Positions 35,900-45,460 of a stretch of DNA of 64,000 bases are shown here, in pieces. Numbering within the stretch: the first letter of the stretch is position 1; each line of letters begins with the position of its first letter. Under the pieces are notes generated by a model that was not told the DNA's origin, ran no database searches, and worked only from the letters and a program-made list of their open reading frames with translations. This DNA is from Aliishimia ponticola (GTDB lineage Bacteria; Pseudomonadota; Alphaproteobacteria; Rhodobacterales; Rhodobacteraceae), in contig NZ_SRKY01000005.1 in the NCBI RefSeq assembly GCF_004803475.1, positions 1 through 64,000 on the forward strand, read 5' to 3'. The position numbers were made by a program, and so were the translations under genes.

Positions 35900-36385
35900 A
35901 TGGCTGACGAATCCGCCAACGCACAAGCCCCGCAAGTCCAGATGCGTGTTCTGGGACAGTTCGTGCGTGACATGTCGTTTGAAAACATCATGGCGCAAAA
36001 AGGTATTGGCACCGATGCGCAGCCTGACGTTCAGGTTCAGGTGAACCTCGACGCGAAGAAACGCAGCGTCGAGAACCAGTACGAAACCGCGATCAAGCTG
36101 AACGTGACCTCAAAGGCGAAAGACAGCGACGATGTGCTGTTCGTGCTGGAGATCGATTACGTTGGTGTTTTCCACATCGAAAACGTGCCGGACGACCAAA
36201 TGCATCCGTTCCTGCTGATCGAATGCCCGCGCATGATCTTCCCGTTCCTGCGCCGTGTGGTCAGCGATGTGACGCGCGACGGTGGCTTCCCGCCGCTGAA
36301 CCTCGAAAACATCGATTTCCTGAACATGTACCGCAGTGAACTGGCACGCCGTCAGGCAGAGCAAGCGAACCAGAAGCCGTCCTGA
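35900..36385 (+). CDS. secB: Protein-export chaperone SecB
   Basis: A 161-residue tetrameric chaperone that keeps preproteins unfolded and delivers them to SecA. VLGQFVRDMSFENIMAQ opens the core, LEIDYVGVFHI is the conserved strand and FPFLRRVVSDVTRDGGFPPL the peptide-groove signature. It converges on dnaQ with 3 nt between stops. Confidence 0.96.
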   Translation: MADESANAQAPQVQMRVLGQFVRDMSFENIMAQKGIGTDAQPDVQVQVNLDAKKRSVENQYETAIKLNVTSKAKDSDDVLFVLEIDYVGVFHIENVPDDQMHPFLLIECPRMIFPFLRRVVSDVTRDGGFPPLNLENIDFLNMYRSELARRQAEQANQKPS

Positions 36386-36388
36386 TCG

Positions 36389-37075
36389 TCAGGATTTGCT
36401 CCAAAGCGCGTCGTCCCCAAGCTTTTCAACAAAAGCGGCATGGGCGGCGCGTTCTTCTTCGGTCAACCGGGATGGCAGTGGGGCAGGGCGCGGCTTGGGC
36501 GCCCAAACGGCCGTCGTGCCGGAATGCTTTTCCACCGTGACGGAAGACAGCGCGAAATCCGGTTGCCGCCCGCCGATAAGCTCAAGATACACTTCCGCAA
36601 GAATTTCACTATCGAGCAAAGCGCCGTGAAGCGTCCGCGAACTGTTGTCGATGCCAAACCGGCGACACAGCGCGTCGAGAGATGCGGGCGACCCCGGAAA
36701 TCGTTTGCGCGCGATCAACAATGTGTCGAGCGCCTGATCCATGGGCAGGGTCCGCAGTCCCATCCATGACAATTCCGCGTTCAGGAACTTCATATCGAAG
36801 CTGGCATTGTGGATGACCAGTTTGGCATCGCCGACGAAATCCAGAAAGGCTTGGCCGATCTCGGCGAATTTGGGTTTGTCGGCTAGGAACTCATCACCCA
36901 GCCCGTGCACTTCGAAGGCCTCCTGCGGCATGCTGCGTTCAGGATTGATGTATTGGTGATAGGTCCGGCCTGTGGGCATGTGACCCATCAGTTCGACCGC
37001 GCCGATCTCGACAATACGATCCCCGGATTCAGGATCAAAACCGGTCGTTTCGGTGTCGAGCACGATTTCACGCAT
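36389..37075 (-). CDS. dnaQ: DNA polymerase III epsilon subunit
   Basis: A 228-residue proofreading 3'-5' exonuclease. Exo I is VLDTETTGFDP with the catalytic Asp and Glu, Exo II is HNASFDMKFLNAEL, and Exo III is RTLHGALLDSEILAEVY with the H...D pair. It overlaps coaE by 8 nt. Last gene of the leftward maf-aroE-coaE-dnaQ operon that starts at the origin-like gap. Confidence 0.95.
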   Translation of the reverse strand: MREIVLDTETTGFDPESGDRIVEIGAVELMGHMPTGRTYHQYINPERSMPQEAFEVHGLGDEFLADKPKFAEIGQAFLDFVGDAKLVIHNASFDMKFLNAELSWMGLRTLPMDQALDTLLIARKRFPGSPASLDALCRRFGIDNSSRTLHGALLDSEILAEVYLELIGGRQPDFALSSVTVEKHSGTTAVWAPKPRPAPLPSRLTEEERAAHAAFVEKLGDDALWSKS

Positions 37076-37658
37076 CGTCCATGTCCTTCCTGATCTGTTT
37101 CACCACGTCTTCGACCTGCGCGCGGGCGTGTTCAAGCGTATCTGTCACGATGACAAAATCTGCGCGATCCGCCTTTTCACGCGCGGGCAGTTGTTTTGCG
37201 ATGATCATGTCCAACTGTTCGGCGGTCATGGTGCCGCGATCCAGAACGCGCTGCCGTTGGATCTCTTCCGCCACGAAAACGCATGCGACCGCGTCGAACT
37301 CACGCTCCGCCCCGGTCTCGAACAGCAGCGGAATGTCAAAGACCGCGATATCTGCGTTAGCGCTTTCCATAAAGGATTTGCGATCTTGCAGAACAAGCGG
37401 GTGCACGATGCCTTCGATCACTTTGAGGGCACTGGGATCTTGCCCGATGATGGTCTTCAGCGCCGCGCGAGAGACCGCACCATCCACGATCGCGTCTGGA
37501 AAAGCCTTGGCCATGGGGGCCACCGCCGCGCCGCCCTGTCGATATAACCGATGTACTGCCGCATCCGCGTCCCAAACCGCGCAGCCCATCTGTGCGAACA
37601 TCTCGGCCGTCGTGGATTTTCCCATCCCGATGGAGCCGGTCAAACCAAGAAGAAACAT
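37068..37658 (-). CDS. coaE: Dephospho-CoA kinase
   Basis: A 196-residue kinase for the last step of CoA synthesis. Walker A is GLTGSIGMGKST, WDADAAVHRLY follows with the conserved Asp, and FDIPLLFETGAE is the CoA-domain motif. The start shares one base with the aroE stop (TGATG). Confidence 0.95.
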   Translation of the reverse strand: MFLLGLTGSIGMGKSTTAEMFAQMGCAVWDADAAVHRLYRQGGAAVAPMAKAFPDAIVDGAVSRAALKTIIGQDPSALKVIEGIVHPLVLQDRKSFMESANADIAVFDIPLLFETGAEREFDAVACVFVAEEIQRQRVLDRGTMTAEQLDMIIAKQLPAREKADRADFVIVTDTLEHARAQVEDVVKQIRKDMDDA

Positions 37659-38488
37659 CAGCGCAAGGCCGCCGCGCGGGTCGCGTCATCAACTTCCGGG
37701 CGGATACCGAACCAGCGTTCAAATCCGGGAACGGCCTGATACAGCAACATGCCCAACCCATCGACGGTGGTTGCGCCGGCCTGCTCTGCCTCTGCCAAGA
37801 GGTGCGTTTTCAATGGGTTATAGACCAGATCGGTCACAACCATGTCGGATCGCAATCCATCCAGCGGCACGCGAAGCTCTGGGTGGTCAACCATGCCAAG
37901 ACTGGTCGTATTGACCACCAATTTCGACTCGTCGATCATGTTGCCCGCTTTGACCCAGTCGAAAACGGTCACGCGCTTGCCAAAATCGCTGGCCAGTTTT
38001 TCGGCGCGGATACGGGTGCGATTGGCCAACAAAATCTCGGGCACGCCCGCATCAAGAAGCGACGCGATCACGGCACGGCAGGCCCCACCGGCGCCAAGTA
38101 CCGCAGCGGGGCCGGAATTCGGCTGCCAGTCTGGTGCATTATGCCGGAGGTTTTCGAAGAAGCCGTACCCATCCGTATTGTCAGCATGAATTTTGCCGTC
38201 TTTGCGGAAGATGATGGTGTTTGCCGCGCCGATCATCGTCGCACGATCTGTTACCAGATCCGCGATTTCCAAAACGGCCTCTTTATGCGGGATCGTGATG
38301 TTCACCCCGACAAAGCCCATTTTCGGCAGGGTCCGCAGGGCTTGCTCCAGATCGGCGGGCGCGACATCCATCGGGATGTAGTGGCCCCGCAGTCCGAGCG
38401 TTTTTAACCAATACCCATGAATCTGCGGCGACTTGGAATGTGCGATCGGAGAACCGATCACGCCAGCCAAAGGTATCTTGCCAGACAT
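37658..38488 (-). CDS. aroE: Shikimate dehydrogenase
   Basis: A 276-residue NADPH enzyme reducing 3-dehydroshikimate. The substrate site is GSPIAHSKSPQIH near the N-terminus, VNITIPHKEAVL carries the catalytic Lys, DGYGFFENL the Asp, and the cofactor loop is VLGAGGACRAV with NRTRIRAE for the adenosine phosphate. It directly abuts maf, with no gap between stop and start. Confidence 0.95.
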   Translation of the reverse strand: MSGKIPLAGVIGSPIAHSKSPQIHGYWLKTLGLRGHYIPMDVAPADLEQALRTLPKMGFVGVNITIPHKEAVLEIADLVTDRATMIGAANTIIFRKDGKIHADNTDGYGFFENLRHNAPDWQPNSGPAAVLGAGGACRAVIASLLDAGVPEILLANRTRIRAEKLASDFGKRVTVFDWVKAGNMIDESKLVVNTTSLGMVDHPELRVPLDGLRSDMVVTDLVYNPLKTHLLAEAEQAGATTVDGLGMLLYQAVPGFERWFGIRPEVDDATRAAALR

Positions 38489-39076
38489 TCAGACCCCCAC
38501 ATCATTTCTGGCTACCAGATAACTGATCAGCTCAAGCAGCGGCAAACCCAGAACGTGAAAAAAGTCGCCATGCACCGAAAAAAACAGGCGCACGCCTTCT
38601 TCTTCGAGTTTGTAGCCCCCCACACTGTGCTGGATGCTGTCCCAATTTCTGGCGACATAGTCTTCTATATACGCGTCCGACAGATCGCGCATTTGCAGGG
38701 TCGCGGTCCCGATATGCCGCCAGATGGGTCGACCCGCCTCGCAGATCACCGCAGCGGAATGCAGTTTGTGCCGCTGTTTTCGAAGAAGTTTGAGTTGCGC
38801 GATGCAGTCGTCTGGGTCCGTGGGCTTGGACAGCAGCTTGCCGGACAGGTCCAGTACCTGATCACACCCAAGCACAAGCTGGTCCGGGGCGGCCTCACTC
38901 ACCTTGCGCGCTTTTGCTTCCGCCAAGGCATCAGCGATATCCCGCGGCGAGATTTCTTCTGCCAGAAGCGATTTTTTCACCGAATCTTCATCTATCCGGG
39001 CGACCCTGATCTCGTGTTCAATCCGCGCGCGGTGAAGCAAATCGGAGCGGATTTGCGAAGCTGATGCAAGAATCAT
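38489..39076 (-). CDS. maf: Maf-like nucleoside triphosphate pyrophosphatase
   Basis: A 195-residue house-cleaning pyrophosphatase. MILASASQIRSDLL is the N-terminal signature (S-S-R type P-loop), LGCDQVLDLSGKLLSKP the catalytic Asp region, and YKLEEEGVRLF lies near the C-terminus. The Maf/YceF sub-type (m7GTP or dTTP/UTP) is not resolved. Start at 39076 is the conserved one; the frame extends upstream through the DnaA-box region but has no homology-like content. Confidence 0.92.
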   Translation of the reverse strand: MILASASQIRSDLLHRARIEHEIRVARIDEDSVKKSLLAEEISPRDIADALAEAKARKVSEAAPDQLVLGCDQVLDLSGKLLSKPTDPDDCIAQLKLLRKQRHKLHSAAVICEAGRPIWRHIGTATLQMRDLSDAYIEDYVARNWDSIQHSVGGYKLEEEGVRLFFSVHGDFFHVLGLPLLELISYLVARNDVGV

Positions 39077-39099
39077 GGGGAAAGCCTTCGGTAAATCCC

Positions 39100-39108
39100 T
39101 GTGGATAA
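39100..39108 (-). promoter_or_regulatory. DnaA box, perfect consensus
   Basis: TGTGGATAA on the plus strand, the reverse complement of TTATCCACA. Confidence 0.7.
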
Positions 39109-39331
39109 CGCAGTAGAACATGTGACGGTTTGATGTCGCGCATGCTGGCAAAACACGTTTCATCCCGCCATCGAACAAGTTCCCATCTCTTTACGGGATT
39201 CATCCCACCGTGGAAAAGGATAAGTTGTGGCTGTGAACAGGCGGACAACTGGCGGATTGGTCCCAGACTGTCCTGAACTTGTTCAAAGTCAATAGACCGA
39301 TAAGGCGTTGGATTTTCGTAACGAATCTTGC

Positions 39332-39340
39332 TTACCCACA
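39332..39340 (+). promoter_or_regulatory. DnaA box, one mismatch
   Basis: TTACCCACA against TTATCCACA. Confidence 0.5.
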
Positions 39341-39385
39341 GATGTTGACGGATCAGGCCAAGGTTCCTCACCCTGCGCATAATTC

Positions 39386-39394
39386 CGTGGATAA
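39386..39394 (-). promoter_or_regulatory. DnaA box, one mismatch
   Basis: CGTGGATAA on the plus strand, one change from TGTGGATAA, 45 nt from the preceding box. Confidence 0.5.
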
Positions 39395-39437
39395 CTGCAC
39401 AATCCACATAAATCTGTCACACTAAGAACAACTACAA

Positions 39438-39473
39438 TCTTTCTTCTTTTCTTCTTTTAAGAGGGAAAACCCT
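39438..39473 (+). promoter_or_regulatory. rho leader: pyrimidine tract and small hairpin
   Basis: A 21-nt uninterrupted C/T tract (39438-39458) is followed by AGGG-AAAA-CCCT (39462-39473), about 115 nt before rho. It could be part of a DNA-unwinding element or a rho autoregulatory leader; the sequence alone does not choose. Confidence 0.4.
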
Positions 39474-39587
39474 GAAGCGTTGACTCGAGAAGACGAGCAG
39501 CCTAGGACAGACAGGCACTTCGTCCGAAGATGCACTCTCCTTACCCCTTTCACGGACATGGATGCCCCGCATCTATGAGGAATTCTG

Positions 39588-40859
39588 ATGAGCACGGAAA
39601 AACTAACTCTCTCTGACCTCAAGGCGAAGAGCCCCAAAGATCTGCTTGCGATGGCTGAGGATCTGGAGATCGAGAACGCCTCCACCATGCGGAAGGGCGA
39701 GATGATGTTCCAGATTCTGCGTGAGCGCGCGGATGAAGGTTGGGAAGTTTCGGGCGATGGGGTTCTGGAGGTGCTTCAGGACGGTTTCGGGTTCCTGCGG
39801 TCGCCGGAAGCGAACTATCTGCCGGGTCCGGATGATATCTATGTGTCGCCCGACATGATCCGGAAGTTTTCCCTGCGGACAGGGGACACGATTGACGGTG
39901 TGATCCGCGCCCCTGACGAGAACGAGCGTTACTTTGCGCTGATGAATGTCAGCAAGATCAACTTCGAAGACCCGGAAAAAGCGCGTCACAAGATCGCTTT
40001 CGATAACCTTACGCCGCTCTATCCCGATGAGCGTCTGAACATGGAAACGGACGATCCGACAACCAAGGATCGCTCTGCCCGTATTATCGATCTGGTTGCG
40101 CCGATCGGGAAAGGCCAGCGGTCGCTGATCGTGGCGCCGCCGCGGACCGGTAAAACCGTTTTGCTGCAGAACATTGCCTCGTCGATCGAAAAGAACCACC
40201 CGGAATGCTACCTGATCGTGCTTCTGATCGACGAACGTCCGGAAGAGGTGACGGATATGCAGCGCTCCGTCAAAGGTGAGGTGATCTCGTCCACCTTCGA
40301 CGAACCCGCGACCCGTCACGTTGCTGTCTCTGAGATGGTGATCGAGAAGGCGAAACGCTTGGTCGAACATAAGCGCGACGTCGTGATCCTGCTGGATTCG
40401 ATCACGCGTCTGGGCCGGGCGTTCAACACAGTCGTTCCGTCCTCTGGTAAAGTTCTGACCGGTGGTGTGGATGCCAACGCGTTGCAACGCCCGAAACGCT
40501 TCTTCGGTGCGGCGCGGAATATCGAAGAGGGCGGGTCGCTGACCATCATCGCGACGGCGCTTATCGATACAGGCAGCCGGATGGACGAGGTCATCTTCGA
40601 AGAGTTCAAAGGGACTGGTAACTCCGAGATTGTTCTGGACCGAAAAATCGCGGACAAGCGCGTGTTCCCTGCGATCGACATCCTCAAGTCCGGGACGCGG
40701 AAAGAAGAACTGCTTGTCGACAAGACGGATCTTGCAAAGACATTCGTTCTGCGCCGGATTCTCAACCCGATGGGGACGACAGATGCGATCGAATTCCTCG
40801 TTTCGAAGTTGAAGCAGACCAAGACCAACGCAGAGTTCTTCGACTCGATGAACACCTGA
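39588..40859 (+). CDS. rho: Transcription termination factor Rho
   Basis: A 423-residue hexameric RNA helicase. The N-terminal helix bundle is followed by the primary RNA-binding OB fold ([23 protein letters not shown]), Walker A APPRTGKT near residue 185, the [10 protein letters not shown] segment, Walker [15 protein letters not shown], and the Q-loop and R-loop in the C-terminal third ([20 protein letters not shown]). AGGA precedes the ATG. First gene of the rightward run. Confidence 0.97.
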   Translation: MSTEKLTLSDLKAKSPKDLLAMAEDLEIENASTMRKGEMMFQILRERADEGWEVSGDGVLEVLQDGFGFLRSPEANYLPGPDDIYVSPDMIRKFSLRTGDTIDGVIRAPDENERYFALMNVSKINFEDPEKARHKIAFDNLTPLYPDERLNMETDDPTTKDRSARIIDLVAPIGKGQRSLIVAPPRTGKTVLLQNIASSIEKNHPECYLIVLLIDERPEEVTDMQRSVKGEVISSTFDEPATRHVAVSEMVIEKAKRLVEHKRDVVILLDSITRLGRAFNTVVPSSGKVLTGGVDANALQRPKRFFGAARNIEEGGSLTIIATALIDTGSRMDEVIFEEFKGTGNSEIVLDRKIADKRVFPAIDILKSGTRKEELLVDKTDLAKTFVLRRILNPMGTTDAIEFLVSKLKQTKTNAEFFDSMNT

Positions 40860-40861
40860 GT

Positions 40862-40877
40862 TTTGTTTTAAAACAAA
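40862..40877. repeat. 16-bp perfect AT-rich palindrome between rho and mnmE
   Basis: TTTGTTTTAAAACAAA fills the 27-nt gap, three nt after the rho stop and 9 nt before the mnmE start. It is fully self-complementary. Candidate operator or weak attenuator; as an RNA hairpin it would be AU-only and unstable. Confidence 0.5.
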
Positions 40878-40886
40878 GGCTTAGCT

Positions 40887-42176
40887 ATGGACACGATATT
40901 CGCGCTTGCCTCGGCGGTGGGACGTTCCGGCGTGTCTGTTATCCGCGTTTCCGGTCCAGATGTGGGCGAGGTTTGTGGCCTTGTGCTGCGCGGCTCTCGC
41001 CCCGAACCGCGCTTAGCGTCGGTGCGTCAGGTGCTTGATACGGATGGCGGCATACTCGACGAAGCCTTGGTCCTGCGTTTTGAAGCGCCACATAGTTTCA
41101 CGGGCGAGCATGTTCTTGAACTGCACGTGCATGGTAGTGTTGCGATTGTGAATGCGGTTTTGAGGCGTCTTGGCGAGGTGCCAAACTGCCGGCTTGCAGA
41201 ACCAGGGGAATTCACGCGACGAGCTTTGGTGAATGGCAAGATGGACCTGACCCAGGTCGAGGGTCTGTCGGACTTGATCGAAGCGCAGACGGAAGCACAG
41301 AGAAAGCTGGCACAGCAAATTGCTTCTGGTGGTTTATCGACTGTGATCGATGGGCTGCGGACGGATCTGATCCATGCAGCGGCATTGTTGGAAGCCTCCA
41401 TTGATTTCGCGGATGAAGACGTGCCAGAAGATGTGACCCCGGAAGTGTCGCGCTTGCTGTCGGCTTCGTTAGAGCGGATGGAGAAACTGGTTTCCGGTCA
41501 GAAGTATGCAGAGCGCGTCCGCGAAGGATTTGAAGTCGCGATTGTCGGTCTGCCGAATGTTGGGAAATCCTCGCTGCTGAATGCTTTTGCGGGTAGGGAG
41601 GCGGCGATCACGTCAAACTTCGCCGGCACGACACGCGACATTATTGAGGTTCAGATGGACGTCGATGGTATCCCGGTTACTTTTCTGGATACGGCGGGTC
41701 TTCGCGATGCGAGTGACCCAGTTGAACAGATCGGGGTTTTGCGGGGGAAAACCCGGGCTGAAGACGCCGATCTGCGACTGTTTTTGTTGGAAGCTGATGA
41801 ATCTTTGCCGATTGAGAAGCGCGATGAAGACATTGTAATACGGTCAAAGAGCGATTTGCGACCCGATGAAGCGGGCGGCGTATCGTCCGTTACCGGGGCG
41901 GGGGTCACGGAACTTTTGGATCGGATTGGTGCGATTCTGGGGGAACGCGTCGCGAAATCCGGACTGGCATCGCGTGATCGTCATACCGCTGCGCTGAATT
42001 CTGCCTCGGTCAATGTTGAAGAAGCAATTCGTTTGGCAGGACTTGGGCAAGACCACTATGATATCAGCGCAGAAGAAATCCGGTCTGCTTTGCGTCTGTT
42101 GGACGAAGTCGTGGGTCGCGTGGACGTCGAAAACGTACTAGATGTGATTTTCGCGAGCTTTTGCCTCGGGAAATAG
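40887..42176 (+). CDS. mnmE: tRNA uridine-5-carboxymethylaminomethyl GTPase MnmE
   Basis: A 429-residue GTPase that with MnmG modifies U34 of tRNAs. The N-terminal domain binds tetrahydrofolate. The inserted G domain has [17 protein letters not shown] and DTAGLRD; the G4 box reads SKSD rather than NKxD. The C-terminal CLGK, whose Cys is needed for modification, is intact. It precedes mnmG by 2 nt. Confidence 0.96.
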   Translation: MDTIFALASAVGRSGVSVIRVSGPDVGEVCGLVLRGSRPEPRLASVRQVLDTDGGILDEALVLRFEAPHSFTGEHVLELHVHGSVAIVNAVLRRLGEVPNCRLAEPGEFTRRALVNGKMDLTQVEGLSDLIEAQTEAQRKLAQQIASGGLSTVIDGLRTDLIHAAALLEASIDFADEDVPEDVTPEVSRLLSASLERMEKLVSGQKYAERVREGFEVAIVGLPNVGKSSLLNAFAGREAAITSNFAGTTRDIIEVQMDVDGIPVTFLDTAGLRDASDPVEQIGVLRGKTRAEDADLRLFLLEADESLPIEKRDEDIVIRSKSDLRPDEAGGVSSVTGAGVTELLDRIGAILGERVAKSGLASRDRHTAALNSASVNVEEAIRLAGLGQDHYDISAEEIRSALRLLDEVVGRVDVENVLDVIFASFCLGK

Positions 42177-42178
42177 GA

Positions 42179-44047
42179 GTGTTTCACGTGAAACAATGCG
42201 ACGTTATTGTCATCGGCGGTGGGCATGCGGGTTGCGAGGCCGCGCATGCAGCCGCGCGGATGGGGTGCGCAACTGTTCTGATTACCATGAATGCCGGCGA
42301 TCTTGGGGTGATGTCCTGTAATCCCGCGATCGGGGGGTTGGGCAAAGGCCATCTGGTGCGCGAGATTGATGCAATGGATGGTGTCATGTCGCGTGCGGCG
42401 GATGCGGCCGGAATTCAATTCCGTTTGCTCAATCGGCGAAAGGGGCCTGCGGTTCAGGGGCCGCGCGCGCAGGCAGACCGCAAATTGTATCGGAAGGCGA
42501 TCCAGCACCTGACAGAGCGGCAGGGAAACCTGCATATTGTGGTCGGCGAGGTTGTCGATCTCAAGATGAAGGCAGGACACGTGTCTGGTGTGGAGCTGGC
42601 CGATGGTACCACGATCGATGCGAAATCCGTTGTTCTGACCACCGGGACATTTCTGGGCGGAACAATTCATATCGGCAATGTGTCGCGGCCGGGTGGCCGG
42701 ATGGGCGATAACGCTTCTGTTCGCCTTGCGGATCGCTTGCGGGATTTGACGCTTCAGCTGGGGCGGTTGAAAACGGGCACACCCCCACGGCTGGATGGAA
42801 ATACAATCGACTGGTCAGGTCTGGACATGCAGCCCGGCGATGATGATCCCACGCTTTTCTCTTTTCTCTCCAAGGGTACACAAGCGCGGCAGATTTCCTG
42901 CGGTATCACGCATACCAACGAACGCACGCATGAGATCATCGTTAAAAATCTGGAAAATTCTGCGATGTATGGCGGTCATATTGAGGGCGTTGGCCCAAGA
43001 TACTGCCCGTCGATCGAGGATAAAGTGGTGCGGTTTGCGGATAAGACCTCTCACCAAGTCTTTTTGGAACCGGAGGGCCTGGATACCAGCACGGTCTATC
43101 CAAATGGTATCTCCACCTCGCTCCCTGAAGACGCGCAGGAGGAATACGTCCGGTCCATCGTTGGGCTGGAAGCTGCGAAGATCCTTCAGCCGGGCTATGC
43201 GATTGAATATGATTACGTCGATCCAAGATCGCTGGACAACACTTTGCAATTGTCTGAATTGCCCGGATTGTATCTTGCGGGACAGATCAACGGGACAACA
43301 GGGTATGAAGAGGCGGCGGCCCAAGGATTAGTTGCTGGTTTGAATGCGGCAGCAGCAGTGATGGAACAAGATGTAATGGTCTTCTCGCGGTCCGATAGCT
43401 ACATCGGCGTGATGGTTGATGATCTGACAACCCGTGGTGTGACAGAGCCATACCGTATGTTTACGTCGCGTGCGGAGTTCCGGTTGTTCCTGCGGGCTGA
43501 CAATGCGGACCAGCGTCTAACGCCAAAGGCCATGGAACTGGGGTGCGTATCGTCCGAGCGGCGTGACCTGTTTCTGGATAAAATGGAGCGTTTGAACACT
43601 GGCCGAAATGTCATCCAGTCTGGCGAGTATACATCGAAGCAACTCAGCCAAAGCGGCGTGACCGTGAAGGAAGACGGACAGAAACGTAGCTTGGAGCAGT
43701 TTTTGGCGTTCCCAGACGTCACCTTCGAACATATCGAGAAAATTCAGCCCTCGGTCGGCACGATTGATGAGGAAACGCGTGCACAGCTTTCCCGTGAAGC
43801 CCAGTATGCAAACTATATCAAGCGTCAAGAACGCGACATCGAGATGTTGAAACGGGATGAAAGCAAGGTCATCCCAGCGGATTTCGACTATTCTGATCTG
43901 CCCGGCCTGTCGAATGAGTTGAAGCTGAAATTCTCCACCTCGCGGCCCCAGAATATTGCTCAAGCGGCGCGGATCGACGGGGCCACGCCGGCCGCGTTGG
44001 GGCTCATCCTCGCTAAATTGAAGCAATCCGGGGCGAAAAGTGCCTGA
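42179..44047 (+). CDS. mnmG: tRNA uridine-5-carboxymethylaminomethyl modification enzyme MnmG
   Basis: A 622-residue FAD enzyme and partner of MnmE. The flavin site is [15 protein letters not shown] (residues 8-22), [13 protein letters not shown] is the family signature 1, and [17 protein letters not shown] signature 2. The start is taken as GTG at 42179, giving MFHVKQ; a GTG at 42188 with AGGAG at better spacing, and a TTG at 42161, are alternatives. All choices overlap or abut a parS site. Confidence 0.95.
   Translation: MFHVKQCDVIVIGGGHAGCEAAHAAARMGCATVLITMNAGDLGVMSCNPAIGGLGKGHLVREIDAMDGVMSRAADAAGIQFRLLNRRKGPAVQGPRAQADRKLYRKAIQHLTERQGNLHIVVGEVVDLKMKAGHVSGVELADGTTIDAKSVVLTTGTFLGGTIHIGNVSRPGGRMGDNASVRLADRLRDLTLQLGRLKTGTPPRLDGNTIDWSGLDMQPGDDDPTLFSFLSKGTQARQISCGITHTNERTHEIIVKNLENSAMYGGHIEGVGPRYCPSIEDKVVRFADKTSHQVFLEPEGLDTSTVYPNGISTSLPEDAQEEYVRSIVGLEAAKILQPGYAIEYDYVDPRSLDNTLQLSELPGLYLAGQINGTTGYEEAAAQGLVAGLNAAAAVMEQDVMVFSRSDSYIGVMVDDLTTRGVTEPYRMFTSRAEFRLFLRADNADQRLTPKAMELGCVSSERRDLFLDKMERLNTGRNVIQSGEYTSKQLSQSGVTVKEDGQKRSLEQFLAFPDVTFEHIEKIQPSVGTIDEETRAQLSREAQYANYIKRQERDIEMLKRDESKVIPADFDYSDLPGLSNELKLKFSTSRPQNIAQAARIDGATPAALGLILAKLKQSGAKSA
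42180..42195. promoter_or_regulatory. parS centromere site 1
   Basis: TGTTTCACGTGAAACA, the perfect 16-bp ParB palindrome, placed over the first codons of mnmG (encoding FHVKQ) and 3.3 kb upstream of parB. Confidence 0.9.
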
Positions 44048-44657
44048 TCTGAGTTCTGTGGGCTTCGATGTTTCACGTGAAACACTCGATAAGCTAGCCC
44101 GATTTCAAAATCTGGTGGAGCGGTGGACGCCACGGATCAATCTTGTGGCGCCAAAAACGGTGCCTGAGATCTGGACGCGCCACATCGTGGACAGCGCGCA
44201 ACTTTGCGAATTGGCGAGCGTTCCGACGCATTGGGTGGATATCGGGTCAGGGGGCGGATTTCCCGGAATTGTCGTTGCCGTCATCCTGGCGGAGAAAAGC
44301 CCGGATGCCCAAGTTACGATGATTGAAAGCGATAAGCGCAAGTGCGTGTTCCTGAAATCCGCGCTGCGTGAACTGGAAGTGAAGGCTACCGTGCTCAATG
44401 ACCGTGTTGAGCGCCAAAAAGCGCTTGACGCAACAGTTCTGAGTGCCCGCGCGCTTGCTCCTCTTTCGACGCTTTTGGCTTTTGCTGATGGAAATTTGGC
44501 GAAAGGCGGCGAAGCCTTGTTCATGAAAGGCGAAAACTGGAAATCCGAGGTCTATGTGGCACAAGAGGAATGGTCTTTTGACCTTGAGGTGGTACAAAGT
44601 AATACGAACCCTGATGCAGCGGTTCTCAAGATAACAAATCTCAAGAGAAAACAGTGA
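44040..44657 (+). CDS. rsmG: 16S rRNA (guanine527-N7)-methyltransferase RsmG
   Basis: A 205-residue SAM-dependent methyltransferase for G527 of 16S rRNA. The SAM site is [16 protein letters not shown] near residue 68, and [20 protein letters not shown] is the characteristic N-terminus. GTG start at 44040 overlaps the mnmG stop by 8 nt. Codons 11-15 (VSRET) carry the second parS. Confidence 0.95.
   Translation: MPDLSSVGFDVSRETLDKLARFQNLVERWTPRINLVAPKTVPEIWTRHIVDSAQLCELASVPTHWVDIGSGGGFPGIVVAVILAEKSPDAQVTMIESDKRKCVFLKSALRELEVKATVLNDRVERQKALDATVLSARALAPLSTLLAFADGNLAKGGEALFMKGENWKSEVYVAQEEWSFDLEVVQSNTNPDAAVLKITNLKRKQ
44069..44084. promoter_or_regulatory. parS centromere site 2
   Basis: A second perfect TGTTTCACGTGAAACA, 1.9 kb from the first, inside rsmG and in a different reading frame from site 1. 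Confidence 0.9.
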
Positions 44658-44658
44658 T

Positions 44659-45453
44659 ATGGCAGGGAATAGCACCAGAATCGTGGCGGTTGCGAACCAG
44701 AAGGGTGGTGTCGGAAAAACGACGACGGCCATAAATCTGGCGGCTGCTCTGTCATCGCAAGGAAAACGGACGCTGGTCGTCGATCTTGATCCACAAGGAA
44801 ATGCGTCGACGGGTCTGGGGATTGCTCCGGAACAGCGGGAGCTGACGACCTACGAATTGTTGCTGGAAGAGGGAATTCCACCGCGCGAGGTCGTGCAGAA
44901 GACCGAAACACCAAACCTTTGGATCATTCCCGCGACTGTTGATCTTAGTTCCGCGGATATTGAGCTCGTTTCAAACGAAAAGCGCAGTTATTTGCTGCGG
45001 GACGCGCTACGCCAGCCAGCCATGGCTGAGTTGGGATTCGACTATATCTTGATCGATTGCCCGCCGTCGCTCAACTTGTTGACGGTTAACGCGATGATCG
45101 CCGCGCATTCGGTTTTGGTGCCGCTTCAAAGCGAATTCTTCGCGTTGGAGGGTTTGTCCCAGCTTATGATGACGGTTCGGGAGGTGCGTCAGGCCGGGAA
45201 TCCTGATCTGCGCATCGAAGGAGTTCTGCTGACGATGTTCGATTCGCGGAATAATCTCGCGCAGCAGGTCGAACAGGACGCCCGGAATACGTTGGGCGAG
45301 GTGGTTTTCAAAACGATTGTGCCGCGAAATGTACGTGTAAGTGAAGCGCCATCATATTCGCAATCGGTTCTCGACTACGACCCGAATTCCAAAGGTGCGA
45401 TCGCGTATCGCGACTTGGCGACCGAAATTCTACAAAGACATGAGAAGCAGTGA
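44659..45453 (+). CDS. parA: Chromosome-partitioning ATPase ParA
   Basis: A 264-residue deviant-Walker ATPase that drives ParB-parS complexes to the pole. KGGVGKTTTAINLA (residues 15-28) contains the signature Lys pair Lys15 and Lys20. DLDPQGNASTGLG and FDYILIDCPPSLN follow. It starts 1 nt after rsmG and precedes parB by 7 nt. Confidence 0.97.
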   Translation: MAGNSTRIVAVANQKGGVGKTTTAINLAAALSSQGKRTLVVDLDPQGNASTGLGIAPEQRELTTYELLLEEGIPPREVVQKTETPNLWIIPATVDLSSADIELVSNEKRSYLLRDALRQPAMAELGFDYILIDCPPSLNLLTVNAMIAAHSVLVPLQSEFFALEGLSQLMMTVREVRQAGNPDLRIEGVLLTMFDSRNNLAQQVEQDARNTLGEVVFKTIVPRNVRVSEAPSYSQSVLDYDPNSKGAIAYRDLATEILQRHEKQ

Positions 45454-45460
45454 GGGCGAA

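Larger units (their letters stand above)
39077..39587. other. Candidate chromosomal replication origin (oriC) between maf and rho
   Basis: A 511-nt non-coding gap from which all genes point away: maf-aroE-coaE-dnaQ to the left, rho to parB to the right. It holds one perfect DnaA box (39100-39108), two with one mismatch (39332-39340 and 39386-39394), a looser CAATCCACA (39400-39408), four GANTC sites (39070, 39197, 39323, 39482) and a 21-nt pyrimidine tract. Proximity to parAB and parS supports an origin. GC-skew inversion and marker frequency would decide it. Confidence 0.55.

Noticed and set aside
42179-42181. Whether mnmG starts at TTG 42161
   Set aside because: That start lies inside mnmE's last codons without a ribosome site. 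GTG 42179 or 42188 gives the conserved N-terminus.
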